DNA of 60,006 nucleotides from Candidatus Colinaster scatohippi. GTDB taxonomy: Bacteria > Bacillota > Clostridia > Lachnospirales > Lachnospiraceae. The stretch covers positions 1 through 60,006 of the forward strand of contig JAGHUN010000031.1 of assembly GCA_018064805.1 (NCBI GenBank). Reading direction: 5' to 3'. Both the position numbers and the translations under genes were made by a program. Positions 52,432 through 60,006 of this stretch are shown in pieces (position 1 is the stretch's first letter; every line of letters starts with the position of its first letter). The notes below the pieces were generated by a model that saw only the letters and a program-made list of their open reading frames with translations, was not told the DNA's origin and searched no databases.

Positions 52432-54399
52432 TTAGTCCCACACCGAACCATAGTATTCGTTTTCATGATTAGCATCAATACACTTCATAATTGTATCAAA
52501 GAACATGTCATGGCTTGTCTCTTTTGAATCTATTGCCATACTGTCCTTAACTGCCCCTTTTTCCTTAATAAAGAATATAGGATTACTCTTATCTGCATTA
52601 CAGGTCTCCCCTGCTGCCGTGAGGGCATCTACCTGCCCCGGATTAAGTCCATGGTCAGCCATAATAATTATTGTTGTATTATCATAGACACCCATTTCCT
52701 TAAGTCTTTCAATATAATCATATACTGTCAAAAGGCAACCTCTGAACTGAGCCCTTGGATTACATGAAGAATAGTTCATTTCATTATTTTCAGTCAGGTA
52801 ATATGGTGCATGAGCTCCATACAAATGGTAGAATCTGAATGCTTTATAATCATTCCTAATATCCAGCCCGTTCTCTTTTATCAGCTTATCGACAATATCA
52901 TCTGTACCCATTCTGTATATATTGGTTTCCGCAATCGCATCAAAAAGATCGAATACCTCATATCGGTACATTCCCTTAAGCGCAAAAGGCATATTCTTAT
53001 ATCTCATGGCATTTGCAAAAGCTGCCATTGTCTTCTCTGCATCAAGAATACAGTAGCCGTCATCTGTATAATTACTTACGATTCCTTCTTCAATATTCTT
53101 AATATACTTTCTTTCAGTAAGAATATTAATATCATAGCCTGCATTCCGGATATCACTAAGGAAATGACTATCCTCATACCAGACTTCTGTTTCGGACTTA
53201 TCAGTAACCTCCAGACTATCTGCCTTAGGAGCGTTTAACAAATACGGAAGACTGAAATCGGTATAATAATATCTGCTTTCCATATTGTTGTAATATGTAA
53301 AGTCCTTAAGAGGTGCAAGATATTCCGGCTCATCTTCAAGTACCATATCAATAAATTGAGTATCATATGCATCTAATAAGAAAACAGCCACATTTTCATC
53401 AGATGAAACGGTAAAGGAATCCTTTTCTGTAATCTGCATTGTTCTGGCACTTGTAACATCCGTCGTAAGGAAAATAAAAACAAGTGTAAACAACTGAATA
53501 AGTACAATATATCCTGCAGCGCCGATAAAAATCTTATTCCATATCTTAACCTTAACGACAACGACAGTAAGCACTGCCACAAGCACTATCCAGATTATAA
53601 TATTAATAACTATTTTTCCCGTGCTCCATATCTGCTCACTACCATCAAGAGAGGTCATCTTTCCGTTCAGTATAAATGATTGAACATATCCGATTATTCC
53701 ATATGCTCCAACCATCAAAACATATATTTTATAGACGATTTTCGGCACGAACTCAGTAACAAGTACCGTTACGGCGACTACAAAAATCAGACTTCCTGCA
53801 ATGAGCAACGGATAAAAGTCAGCAAAACCATACAGAAAATCATCTGCATTGTAGGCATATAGCTCAAGTGGACCCACGATGTAGTACAATATCGCAAAGA
53901 GCAAAAGCTGTGACGCCGTAAGAATATACCGCATCCTTTTATCAGTATTTTCAACTTCCTTTTTTAGTATAAGAGTTACTACCGCCGCTATAGCAGCGGC
54001 AATACCGAGACAAATTACAATCCTCATTTGGAGCTGTGTAACCAGAACTACATATAAGGATGCCGCCACTGCAAAATATCCCGCCCAATAATTGACAAAT
54101 CTGTCATATTTTTCCTTGATAAGGAGGGACAAAACCGTATTACCGGCATACACTGCAAGCAGAAGCACCGTCACCTTAATATAGCCTCTCAGTTCCTTAC
54201 CAAAAAAGGTATAGCTCACAAAATTATATCCACTGCCCGATAATGTTCTGACTACAGATACAACCCAATAAAACAGAGCACCATAGACAAATGTAGAAGT
54301 CAACATATTAACTTTTTTCTTAAAAACATATCTGTCTGCAAGTGTTGCTACAATTGCAATCAAAATTATCAGGCCATATATTTTCAAAAAAGTACTCAT
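52432..54399 (-). CDS. Membrane-anchored alkaline-phosphatase-superfamily protein (sulfatase/phosphoglycerol transferase-like)
   Basis: A 655-aa protein with nine or ten helices (~1-320) and a large extracytoplasmic domain. VAVFLLDAYDTQFI (~345) gives the first metal Asp and probable Thr nucleophile, FYHLYGAHAPYYL (~525) and IIIMADHGLNPG (~585) the other metal ligands, as in LtaS/MdoB-type enzymes. Such enzymes transfer phosphoglycerol or phosphoethanolamine from a lipid to a glycan, or remove sulfate. Start overlaps the upstream stop (ATGA). With a TagF-like fusion elsewhere, a phospho-substituent on the glycan is plausible. Confidence 0.8.
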   Translation of the reverse strand: MSTFLKIYGLIILIAIVATLADRYVFKKKVNMLTSTFVYGALFYWVVSVVRTLSGSGYNFVSYTFFGKELRGYIKVTVLLLAVYAGNTVLSLLIKEKYDRFVNYWAGYFAVAASLYVVLVTQLQMRIVICLGIAAAIAAVVTLILKKEVENTDKRMRYILTASQLLLFAILYYIVGPLELYAYNADDFLYGFADFYPLLIAGSLIFVVAVTVLVTEFVPKIVYKIYVLMVGAYGIIGYVQSFILNGKMTSLDGSEQIWSTGKIVINIIIWIVLVAVLTVVVVKVKIWNKIFIGAAGYIVLIQLFTLVFIFLTTDVTSARTMQITEKDSFTVSSDENVAVFLLDAYDTQFIDMVLEDEPEYLAPLKDFTYYNNMESRYYYTDFSLPYLLNAPKADSLEVTDKSETEVWYEDSHFLSDIRNAGYDINILTERKYIKNIEEGIVSNYTDDGYCILDAEKTMAAFANAMRYKNMPFALKGMYRYEVFDLFDAIAETNIYRMGTDDIVDKLIKENGLDIRNDYKAFRFYHLYGAHAPYYLTENNEMNYSSCNPRAQFRGCLLTVYDYIERLKEMGVYDNTTIIIMADHGLNPGQVDALTAAGETCNADKSNPIFFIKEKGAVKDSMAIDSKETSHDMFFDTIMKCIDANHENEYYGSVWD

Positions 54400-56081
54400 T
54401 TGCTTTTATCCCTTTTCCTTTTCAGATAGGCTGTTGCAATATCTGCCAAATAGAACAGGCCGAGAGCCTCCACAATTTCAATAAAAATCACTGCGCCACC
54501 ACTGTAATCATAGACCTTGTACACAGTGAGGAAGTTACAGAACCACATCACGGCAAATATCACAAGGGCTGCACTTAATAGCATTCCTGCGATAAGCAGA
54601 AGCATCCAGCCATCATTATTCGGTTTCTTTTTTACAGTATTAGCAATATATCTTATTAACAGAAGTACACACCCTACCACCGAAAGCAGTAGCAGCGGTA
54701 TTCCGGTCATTGAATATATATGCGTTACAAGATTAGCCAGATTAACTGTTTTCTCATATTTTTGCAGTTCAGCTTCTGTAGAAGACTCGCTAATATACCC
54801 TGCTCCCGACAGCTTATGCATTCTTTCAATCTGCTCCATAGAGCCGGTAGACGAAGCTGTAGTTGCTACATTCGTTCTATAAGTTAACAAGGCTAGCAAA
54901 ACCTCACGGGCATTGCCCATATAGTATTCCTTCATCTCAGACAGGGTAAATCCCCTTGCTATTCCTGACAGATAAACAGACTCACTATCCTTAGTCAGTC
55001 GCCCTTCAGCATAGGCTTCAGACAGTTCTTTATGAACCTGCTCCCAATATGAATCCCATGCGGCAGCACCACCATCATACAGACCATGCGCATATGCTGC
55101 TTCTCTCAGAGCCCAAATAATATAATCCCCATGTACCTCGCCATCTTCTTTAAGTCTGACATCGCAGGACATATCAATCTCATAGGCCATTTGTCTGAAA
55201 GTATCACTCTCTGCCATAACTCTGTGAAGCGCTTCCTGGGTAACCCAGGCTTTGCCATCAGATGCATTTTCCACCTTCATTATGTCGGTAATAACAGCCT
55301 CAAAATAGGTATCCTCTCTGTCATTATTAACAGCAAGACCATAATACTTATTATTGATACTCTTATATGCCATCATGCTTATAAAAAGCACCACAAACGG
55401 AATTACATAACAGCATATTCTTTTTATCAGCAAAACGCCCCTTTTATTCGCGATAAGACATCTTACAAATGTACAGATAAGTCCTGCTATCACAAAGGGC
55501 ATAATCCATATCGAATCCTCCTTCAGATACCAGAATATTGGCAGCGTCACAGAAAGCAATACCGAGTAACCCGTTGTTTTAGCCGGATTATCATAATTGC
55601 CAAACATTCCTATTACGGCAGCAATAACAAATATCGCAAATATGATTATATATCCACCTCTGTATAGCTTCTGTACATTTTCCTCATGAAGCATTACAGG
55701 TGAATAAAGCATAAATATATAAAACAAAGCAGTCCAGATTCTGTTCCTGATTAGCTTATTCATTGCAAGTGCAAGAAGCAACACGGCTGCTATATACAAA
55801 AGATTAAGCATAAACGGATAAGACAATCCACTTATATGGCTAAAGCATAACAATATAGGAAACGAAGCATTCTTAATAAGTGACTTATATGTAAAGTCCC
55901 CCAGCCAGTTGCCCGAAATAATACCCTCCGCATATTCTGTCATCATAAAATCATCATATTTTGCTTCACCAAGCAAAACCATCGGAAGGAAAAGACCAAT
56001 AAGCAATCTGACTATTGTCGCTGCAATAATGATTGCTACCAGTATGATTTTTATTTGTCTGCCTCTTTTTTCCTTATCCAT
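54396..56081 (-). CDS. Polytopic membrane protein, GT-39/GT-C-like
   Basis: A 561-aa protein. Ten or so helices: one at the N-terminus, then an outer loop with KYDDFMMTEYAEGIISGNWLG (core DDFMM, ~41), whose acidic pair matches the catalytic loop of GT-C (PMT-type) transferases; more helices to ~255; a large soluble segment (~255-440); and three or four helices at the end. I do not know a named family. It probably transfers a sugar or other group outside. AGGATACTG precedes the ATG. Confidence 0.6.
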   Translation of the reverse strand: MDKEKRGRQIKIILVAIIIAATIVRLLIGLFLPMVLLGEAKYDDFMMTEYAEGIISGNWLGDFTYKSLIKNASFPILLCFSHISGLSYPFMLNLLYIAAVLLLALAMNKLIRNRIWTALFYIFMLYSPVMLHEENVQKLYRGGYIIIFAIFVIAAVIGMFGNYDNPAKTTGYSVLLSVTLPIFWYLKEDSIWIMPFVIAGLICTFVRCLIANKRGVLLIKRICCYVIPFVVLFISMMAYKSINNKYYGLAVNNDREDTYFEAVITDIMKVENASDGKAWVTQEALHRVMAESDTFRQMAYEIDMSCDVRLKEDGEVHGDYIIWALREAAYAHGLYDGGAAAWDSYWEQVHKELSEAYAEGRLTKDSESVYLSGIARGFTLSEMKEYYMGNAREVLLALLTYRTNVATTASSTGSMEQIERMHKLSGAGYISESSTEAELQKYEKTVNLANLVTHIYSMTGIPLLLLSVVGCVLLLIRYIANTVKKKPNNDGWMLLLIAGMLLSAALVIFAVMWFCNFLTVYKVYDYSGGAVIFIEIVEALGLFYLADIATAYLKRKRDKSK

Positions 56082-56088
56082 CAGTATC

Positions 56089-57144
56089 CTAATAACTATC
56101 TACATATACAGCATTATTTGTTGCATCCTCCCAGGCTCTTACAAAGCTCTCATAAGCCTCCTGCCAGTCCGACTCACTTTCATTTGAGAGAGATGTATCA
56201 ATACTGTAATTCGAATTAATATAATCAGCGATTGCCAGTGTACACTTGTAACTTCCATAGGTGTTGGTATGGCTGCCATCCTTCAAATCTCTGTCAAAAT
56301 CAAAGCCATAATCCTCCGGTCTTGAATACATATCATAGAAATCATACCCATACTCATTTACAACCGAACCTATATAGTGCATATTGCCGAAGTAGTGTGC
56401 TCTGATAAACTGCGGCGTAGCCACGAACAGGGCAGGAATATTATTCTGCTTAAGATATGAAAGCAGATCTCTGAGTACCTCTTCCTGCTCAGTACTTATT
56501 GCCTCCATATAATCATACATATCAGGATCAATTTCCGGTAAGCCTTTTGAAAGCTCCATATATTCGTTTGAGAAAACAGCTCCCTTGTCGGTGTTCTTCA
56601 CTGCATAATTAAACTTTTTAAGTTCATTGGCATCAGCAAACATCTGCCAGTTTGAGTGGAATTTGATTATGTCAAAATAATAGGTATAGCGTTCTTTTTT
56701 ATCATTAACAAGTGCGTTAATTGTCCTGATTCTGTTCGGTGACTGACGCATATTATCAGTTACCTCTCTAATATGTGCCAGGTCCTCCTCCTGCTCCTTC
56801 AAATCCTCTGCAAACATCCTGACTTCAATCACAAAAAGCTGTGGCTTCTGTCTGCCGTAAGCCTCCTTAACCAGATGCTTAATGGACTTTGTCGGCTGAC
56901 TATTGCTCGATAATGGATAAGAAGTTATCCCCGTCTCATGCCACAATAACCCCGGTGAAAAAGAGGCACCTACCGGACTTGCACCTACATAAATTACATC
57001 TATTGAATTTTTATCTTCTGCATAATAGCCCGCAAATCTGTCTTTTACTTCGCCATTTGTACGCACAATATATGTGGAACAACTAAGCAGTATGAAGACA
57101 ATGCACAGGAATATTATTCCCTGAAAAAACTGTTTCTTATTCAC
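56089..57144 (-). CDS. SGNH-type extracytoplasmic protein (DltD/AlgJ-like)
   Basis: A 351-aa protein with one N-terminal helix ending LLSCSTY, either a signal anchor or a lipobox. The SGNH blocks are VIYVGASPVGAS (~52, catalytic Ser), an N-containing SSNSQPTKS, and DGSHTNTYGS (~300, DxxH). It starts at a GTG with AAGGAG seven bases upstream, 11 bases after the MBOAT stop. In the Dlt and alginate systems such proteins take an acyl group from the MBOAT partner and help place it on the polymer. The acyl group here is not known. Confidence 0.82.
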   Translation of the reverse strand: MNKKQFFQGIIFLCIVFILLSCSTYIVRTNGEVKDRFAGYYAEDKNSIDVIYVGASPVGASFSPGLLWHETGITSYPLSSNSQPTKSIKHLVKEAYGRQKPQLFVIEVRMFAEDLKEQEEDLAHIREVTDNMRQSPNRIRTINALVNDKKERYTYYFDIIKFHSNWQMFADANELKKFNYAVKNTDKGAVFSNEYMELSKGLPEIDPDMYDYMEAISTEQEEVLRDLLSYLKQNNIPALFVATPQFIRAHYFGNMHYIGSVVNEYGYDFYDMYSRPEDYGFDFDRDLKDGSHTNTYGSYKCTLAIADYINSNYSIDTSLSNESESDWQEAYESFVRAWEDATNNAVYVDSY

Positions 57145-57155
57145 TTCATATCTCC

Positions 57156-58679
57156 TTAGAAGCCCTGATAAATAAATTCTGCAGCACTAAATCCCGGTCC
57201 ATAGAATCCAAGTAAAACTACCCACATAATTAGTCCTATCCAGATTATCCATCTGACCGGCAATGCCCTCTTACCTATTAATGCCCTGACTGTTGTTCCT
57301 TCATTCTTATCTGCTATAACCTGAACAGTTATAAATATCATAAGCGCAACAAGCATAAGCACCCATTCATACCATTCAAGACCAGCTAAAAGTCCCTCGC
57401 AAATAACCGGCTTCCAGCCTTCCTTACTAAAAATTCTTCCCATCATTTTAAGGCTGTCCATAACTGTTAGCGATCGGAACATAGCAAAGGCAACAGTCAT
57501 AAGTATAAATACTTTGATTCGTCCTAAAGTCCTAACAAGTGCACCGTCCTTTTTTAGCTTAAGCAGATCCACCAGCCTGTCGCCTGCAGGCTCCATCATT
57601 TCCTCAAGCACGATGAACAGCCACTGCAGAATACCGACTCCTATTATGTAATGCCATGCTCCACCATGCCAGGTACCGATTACAGTCCATAAGATAAGCA
57701 TCGCAAGATATGTTGTAATCCTTTTGGCTGCCTTTTTGCCAACTTTTTCCTTAAGAGTCTTGGGAAGCTTCATAAAAAACTCTGTACGAAGCAATGGATA
57801 GAATAAATAATTCTTAAGCCACGTACCTAGAGTAATATGCCACCTCTGCCAGAATTCCTGAATGGTAAGTGACATAAACGGTCTCTTAAAGTTCTCCGGC
57901 ATCTTAATTCCAAGCGCCTCAGCTATACCTATCACAATATCCATACAACCTGTAAAATCGGTATATAGCTGAAGTGTAAAGGCGCACATGCCCAATATGA
58001 TATACAGACCGTTATAGTTGTCATAGGAATCAAAAATCTCATTAGCCACCCTGGCAAAACGCTCAGCCAGTACCAGTTTTTCAAAGAAACCCCACAGTAT
58101 TCTCTGGCAACCCCTTGTGAAATTTTCATAAGAAAATTTATGTCCTTCAAAAAGAGTTCCCTTAATATCCGTATATCTCATAATAGGACCAGAGGTCATA
58201 TTGGGAAAAAGAAGGCCAAAGGTCGCTATATGTGCAATATTGGTATCCGCCTCACCCATTTCATAGTAAACATCAAAAAGATATCCCAATAGCGAAAATG
58301 TGTAAAAGGAAATACCGATGGGCACAATTATCATAAACGCTGAAAAAGCACCTGATTGTGCGACATCCTCGCTAAGTCCAAACAAGCTTCTCGGAATGTA
58401 CTTAACCAAAATCAAAAGCGCAACACTTACAATACAACCGATGTAAAGCAGCAGCTTTTTCTTCTTTTTGTTATCCGTTTTACTTATTCCAAGTGCGCAC
58501 AGATAAATGGTAATTATTGTTACAGCCGGATAGACAATAGCTACCGCCGATTGCGCCAGCACATAATATGCCACACTCATTGCAAGCAGAAGCATCCACT
58601 GACAGCGCTTGGGAACAATGTAGTACACCAGAGCGCCTACGCATATGAAGCATAAAAAGTAGAATGATGTAATGGTCAT
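57156..58679 (-). CDS. MBOAT family membrane O-acyltransferase (DltB/AlgI-like)
   Basis: A 507-aa protein with about eleven helices. FWQRWHITLGTWLKNYLFYPL (core FWQRWHITL, ~270) and IGTWHGGAWHYIIGVG (~340) with the catalytic His are diagnostic MBOAT motifs; TSGPIMRY (~182) is the AlgI-type PxxGP-like loop. It moves an acyl group across the membrane, in DltB from a carrier protein. It lies between an acyl carrier protein and an SGNH protein, the DltB position. Ribosome site GGAG is about 14 bases from the ATG. Confidence 0.93.
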   Translation of the reverse strand: MTITSFYFLCFICVGALVYYIVPKRCQWMLLLAMSVAYYVLAQSAVAIVYPAVTIITIYLCALGISKTDNKKKKKLLLYIGCIVSVALLILVKYIPRSLFGLSEDVAQSGAFSAFMIIVPIGISFYTFSLLGYLFDVYYEMGEADTNIAHIATFGLLFPNMTSGPIMRYTDIKGTLFEGHKFSYENFTRGCQRILWGFFEKLVLAERFARVANEIFDSYDNYNGLYIILGMCAFTLQLYTDFTGCMDIVIGIAEALGIKMPENFKRPFMSLTIQEFWQRWHITLGTWLKNYLFYPLLRTEFFMKLPKTLKEKVGKKAAKRITTYLAMLILWTVIGTWHGGAWHYIIGVGILQWLFIVLEEMMEPAGDRLVDLLKLKKDGALVRTLGRIKVFILMTVAFAMFRSLTVMDSLKMMGRIFSKEGWKPVICEGLLAGLEWYEWVLMLVALMIFITVQVIADKNEGTTVRALIGKRALPVRWIIWIGLIMWVVLLGFYGPGFSAAEFIYQGF

Positions 58680-58700
58680 ATTCTGTGTCTAATCTCCAAA

Positions 58701-58940
58701 CTAAATAAGTGTCTTGATAATATCTACCATTTCGCCAACATTCTTAAAGCCCTGAAGCTGCGCCATGGTGAATTTAATGCCAAATTCGCCTTCAACTGCA
58801 TTCACAAGATTAATATGCTCAAGCGAATCCCAGTCTTCAATATCATCAGCAGTTGTCTCCGCATTTACTTCAATGTCTTCATCATCAAATACATCTCTGA
58901 ATACTTCATTTAATTTTTCATAGATTTCTTCTGTAGTCAT
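58701..58940 (-). CDS. Acyl carrier protein
   Basis: A 79-aa carrier protein. The ATG at 58940 has AGGAGG nine bases upstream; the ORF-track start at 59000 is inside the preceding gene. DWDSLEHINLVNAVEGEFGI is the conserved helix II region, with Ser in DSL as the phosphopantetheine site (~39). Very acidic, as usual. It is 13 bases after the HAD-IIIC/FkbH-like gene, so it probably holds the acyl unit that enzyme loads and presents it to the MBOAT protein next downstream. Confidence 0.94.
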   Translation of the reverse strand: MTTEEIYEKLNEVFRDVFDDEDIEVNAETTADDIEDWDSLEHINLVNAVEGEFGIKFTMAQLQGFKNVGEMVDIIKTLI

Positions 58941-58953
58941 ATTAGTTAACCTC

Positions 58954-60006
58954 CTAATTCTCGTTAATACTAATATATTTATTCCTTGGAGCATATTCAT
59001 CTACTGCAAGATGCCATACGCTATTACCCTCGTCATCTGCCTTAACAAGCTCAAATCCCTGCTCCTTATAGAACTCCCTAACCATGTTATTTTTGGCCGT
59101 TGGATAATAGTAACCATAAATGTCCTTAACCGATTTATTATAGCATATTCTCACTACTTCATCCATCAGAGCCACTTCCATATCACGCTTGAGAACCCTG
59201 CAGCTCATAAGCCATAATTCGATATGCATGGCAATATCTTCCTGCCTGCCTATCATCAAGGTAACGACACCATTGTCACCATATTTATCTTCAAGTCGGC
59301 CATACAAAGTTATCCTGTTTTCATCTGTCGCAGCCTCTTCGATCTCGCTCTGAGTATATCTTTTAGTTGTCAGATTAAACTGATTGCTCTTATTGGTAAG
59401 CTGCGCAATCCTTGACATATACATAGGTTCAAATGGCTTAATATCCGCTTTCATCTCAAGCGATTTCAGATATTCTCCATAATCTCCGATACTACTTTCG
59501 GCAGCTGCCCTTGCAACATTTGCCTTATACATATCGTTTCTTTTTCTATCATCCTCCGAAATTGAAGTAACCTCGAAATAGCCCGCATGGTCGATATTTT
59601 TTATATACTGCTCAGGTGTTCCTATTTCCGGAACTGCCACACCTGAATTCTGCTGTCTTATAATCTCTCGCTCAGCCGGATTATCATCTACGAAAACAAA
59701 CGCATCCTCACCTATGTTAATTTCTCTGGCTATATCAGAAAGATTCTTACTCTTCGGATCCCAATTAGCCTTAATTACCAGAAAATCATCCGGCTTAAGT
59801 GTTGAATCAGCACGATTCAGCCCGGCAAGTGCATTATCGATTTCATTTTTGGAATCAATGGTAAGTAACACTCCCAGCTGCTTCTGCGCCTTAATATAAG
59901 CCTGGAATTCACTGTACACCTGACCCATCGAGGTCTCCTGGCCAATTTCAATATTCTCAGGGCCATCATCTCCAACAATTCCACCCCACAATGTATTGTC
60001 AAGATC
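58954..60006 (-). CDS. HAD-IIIC family FkbH-like protein (partial, N-terminus off the right edge)
   Basis: About 350 C-terminal residues are present; the frame continues to the last base, 15 bases past the ORF-track start. The edge reads DLDNTLWGG, the HAD nucleophile motif of FkbH. FVFVDDNPAERE (~100) supplies the metal Asp pair; TNKSNQFNLTTKRY (~195) and SCRVLKRDMEVALMDE (~255) belong to the C-terminal GNAT-like acyl-transfer half. FkbH proteins dephosphorylate 1,3-bisphosphoglycerate and load glyceryl onto a carrier protein. The N-terminal part, often an SGNH-like or other domain, is outside the window. An acyl carrier protein follows. Confidence 0.9.
   Translation of the reverse strand, partial: DLDNTLWGGIVGDDGPENIEIGQETSMGQVYSEFQAYIKAQKQLGVLLTIDSKNEIDNALAGLNRADSTLKPDDFLVIKANWDPKSKNLSDIAREINIGEDAFVFVDDNPAEREIIRQQNSGVAVPEIGTPEQYIKNIDHAGYFEVTSISEDDRKRNDMYKANVARAAAESSIGDYGEYLKSLEMKADIKPFEPMYMSRIAQLTNKSNQFNLTTKRYTQSEIEEAATDENRITLYGRLEDKYGDNGVVTLMIGRQEDIAMHIELWLMSCRVLKRDMEVALMDEVVRICYNKSVKDIYGYYYPTAKNNMVREFYKEQGFELVKADDEGNSVWHLAVDEYAPRNKYISINEN

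Noticed and set aside
1-60006. Mobile elements, CRISPR arrays, tRNA or rRNA genes
   Set aside because: No transposase-like ORF, terminal inverted repeats, regularly spaced repeats or tRNA-like cloverleaf sequence noticed; all gaps are short.

Overview
The window is one side of a very large surface-polysaccharide locus from an AT-rich, low-GC Gram-positive bacterium. Strong AGGAGG-type ribosome binding sites, SigA-like promoters, pervasive overlapping genes and the mix of families suggest a clostridial anaerobe, most likely of the Lachnospiraceae; that placement is inference, because no ribosomal or housekeeping marker is present. All 53 genes I accept read leftward (minus strand). Plus-strand entries in the ORF track are shadows. 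I see no rRNA, tRNA, insertion sequence, CRISPR array or pseudogene, and no stretch over 300 bases without a gene.

Reading in the direction of transcription, the right-hand block (60006 to 35486) enters from outside the window and ends at a clear terminator at 35439-35463. It starts with a set that parallels the teichoic-acid D-alanylation machinery (HAD-IIIC/FkbH-like loader, acyl carrier protein, MBOAT acyltransferase, SGNH protein). It continues with a large membrane protein, a phosphatase-superfamily transferase, a MaoC hydratase and an SDR reductase. Then come the polysaccharide core functions: a Wzy-like polymerase, a polyprenyl-phosphate sugar phosphotransferase that primes synthesis, a PglK/MsbA-type ABC flippase and a GT-C-like protein. 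A DRE-TIM aldolase, a TPP enzyme, acyltransferases and a GT4 glycosyltransferase complete it.

A second unit starts from an almost consensus promoter at 35405-35433 and runs left. It holds six GT2-type glycosyltransferases (five at 30-35 kb and one at 12.5 kb), a WbqC protein, a beta-propeller glycosidase-like protein, a TPP enzyme, an ATP-grasp ligase, a metallophosphoesterase, a second ABC flippase, a GT-D-like protein and a DegT aminotransferase. It continues with a pyruvyltransferase/iron-sulfur pair and then a module of CitC-like nucleotidyltransferase, aldo/keto reductase, split transketolase and RfbF (CDP-glucose synthase).

At 10.7-8.4 kb lies a 92-aa exported membrane protein with its own promoter and terminator, followed by an unusual fusion of a YidC/Oxa1 insertase core to a TagF-like glycerophosphotransferase. 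The left block (8.4-0.45 kb) resembles a legionaminate-type pathway: a LegB-like dehydratase, a PtmE-like CBS/nucleotidyltransferase, a pyruvate-type aldolase, a VOC-like protein, two Gfo/Idh oxidoreductases, a CMP-sugar synthetase and a transferase. It ends at a terminator that overlaps the promoter of a 2-aminoethylphosphonate-transaminase-like gene leaving the left edge.

Together the genes make activated sugars, assemble at least one and probably two lipid-linked glycans, flip and polymerise them, and decorate them. Decorations probably include acyl esters, pyruvate and possibly polyol-phosphate or phosphonate groups. Several enzyme types occur twice (ABC flippase, DPM-like GT2, TPP enzyme, DRE-TIM aldolase), which suggests two glycan programmes side by side. 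Best candidates for something undescribed are the YidC-TagF fusion with its small partner protein, and the FkbH/ACP/MBOAT/SGNH set.
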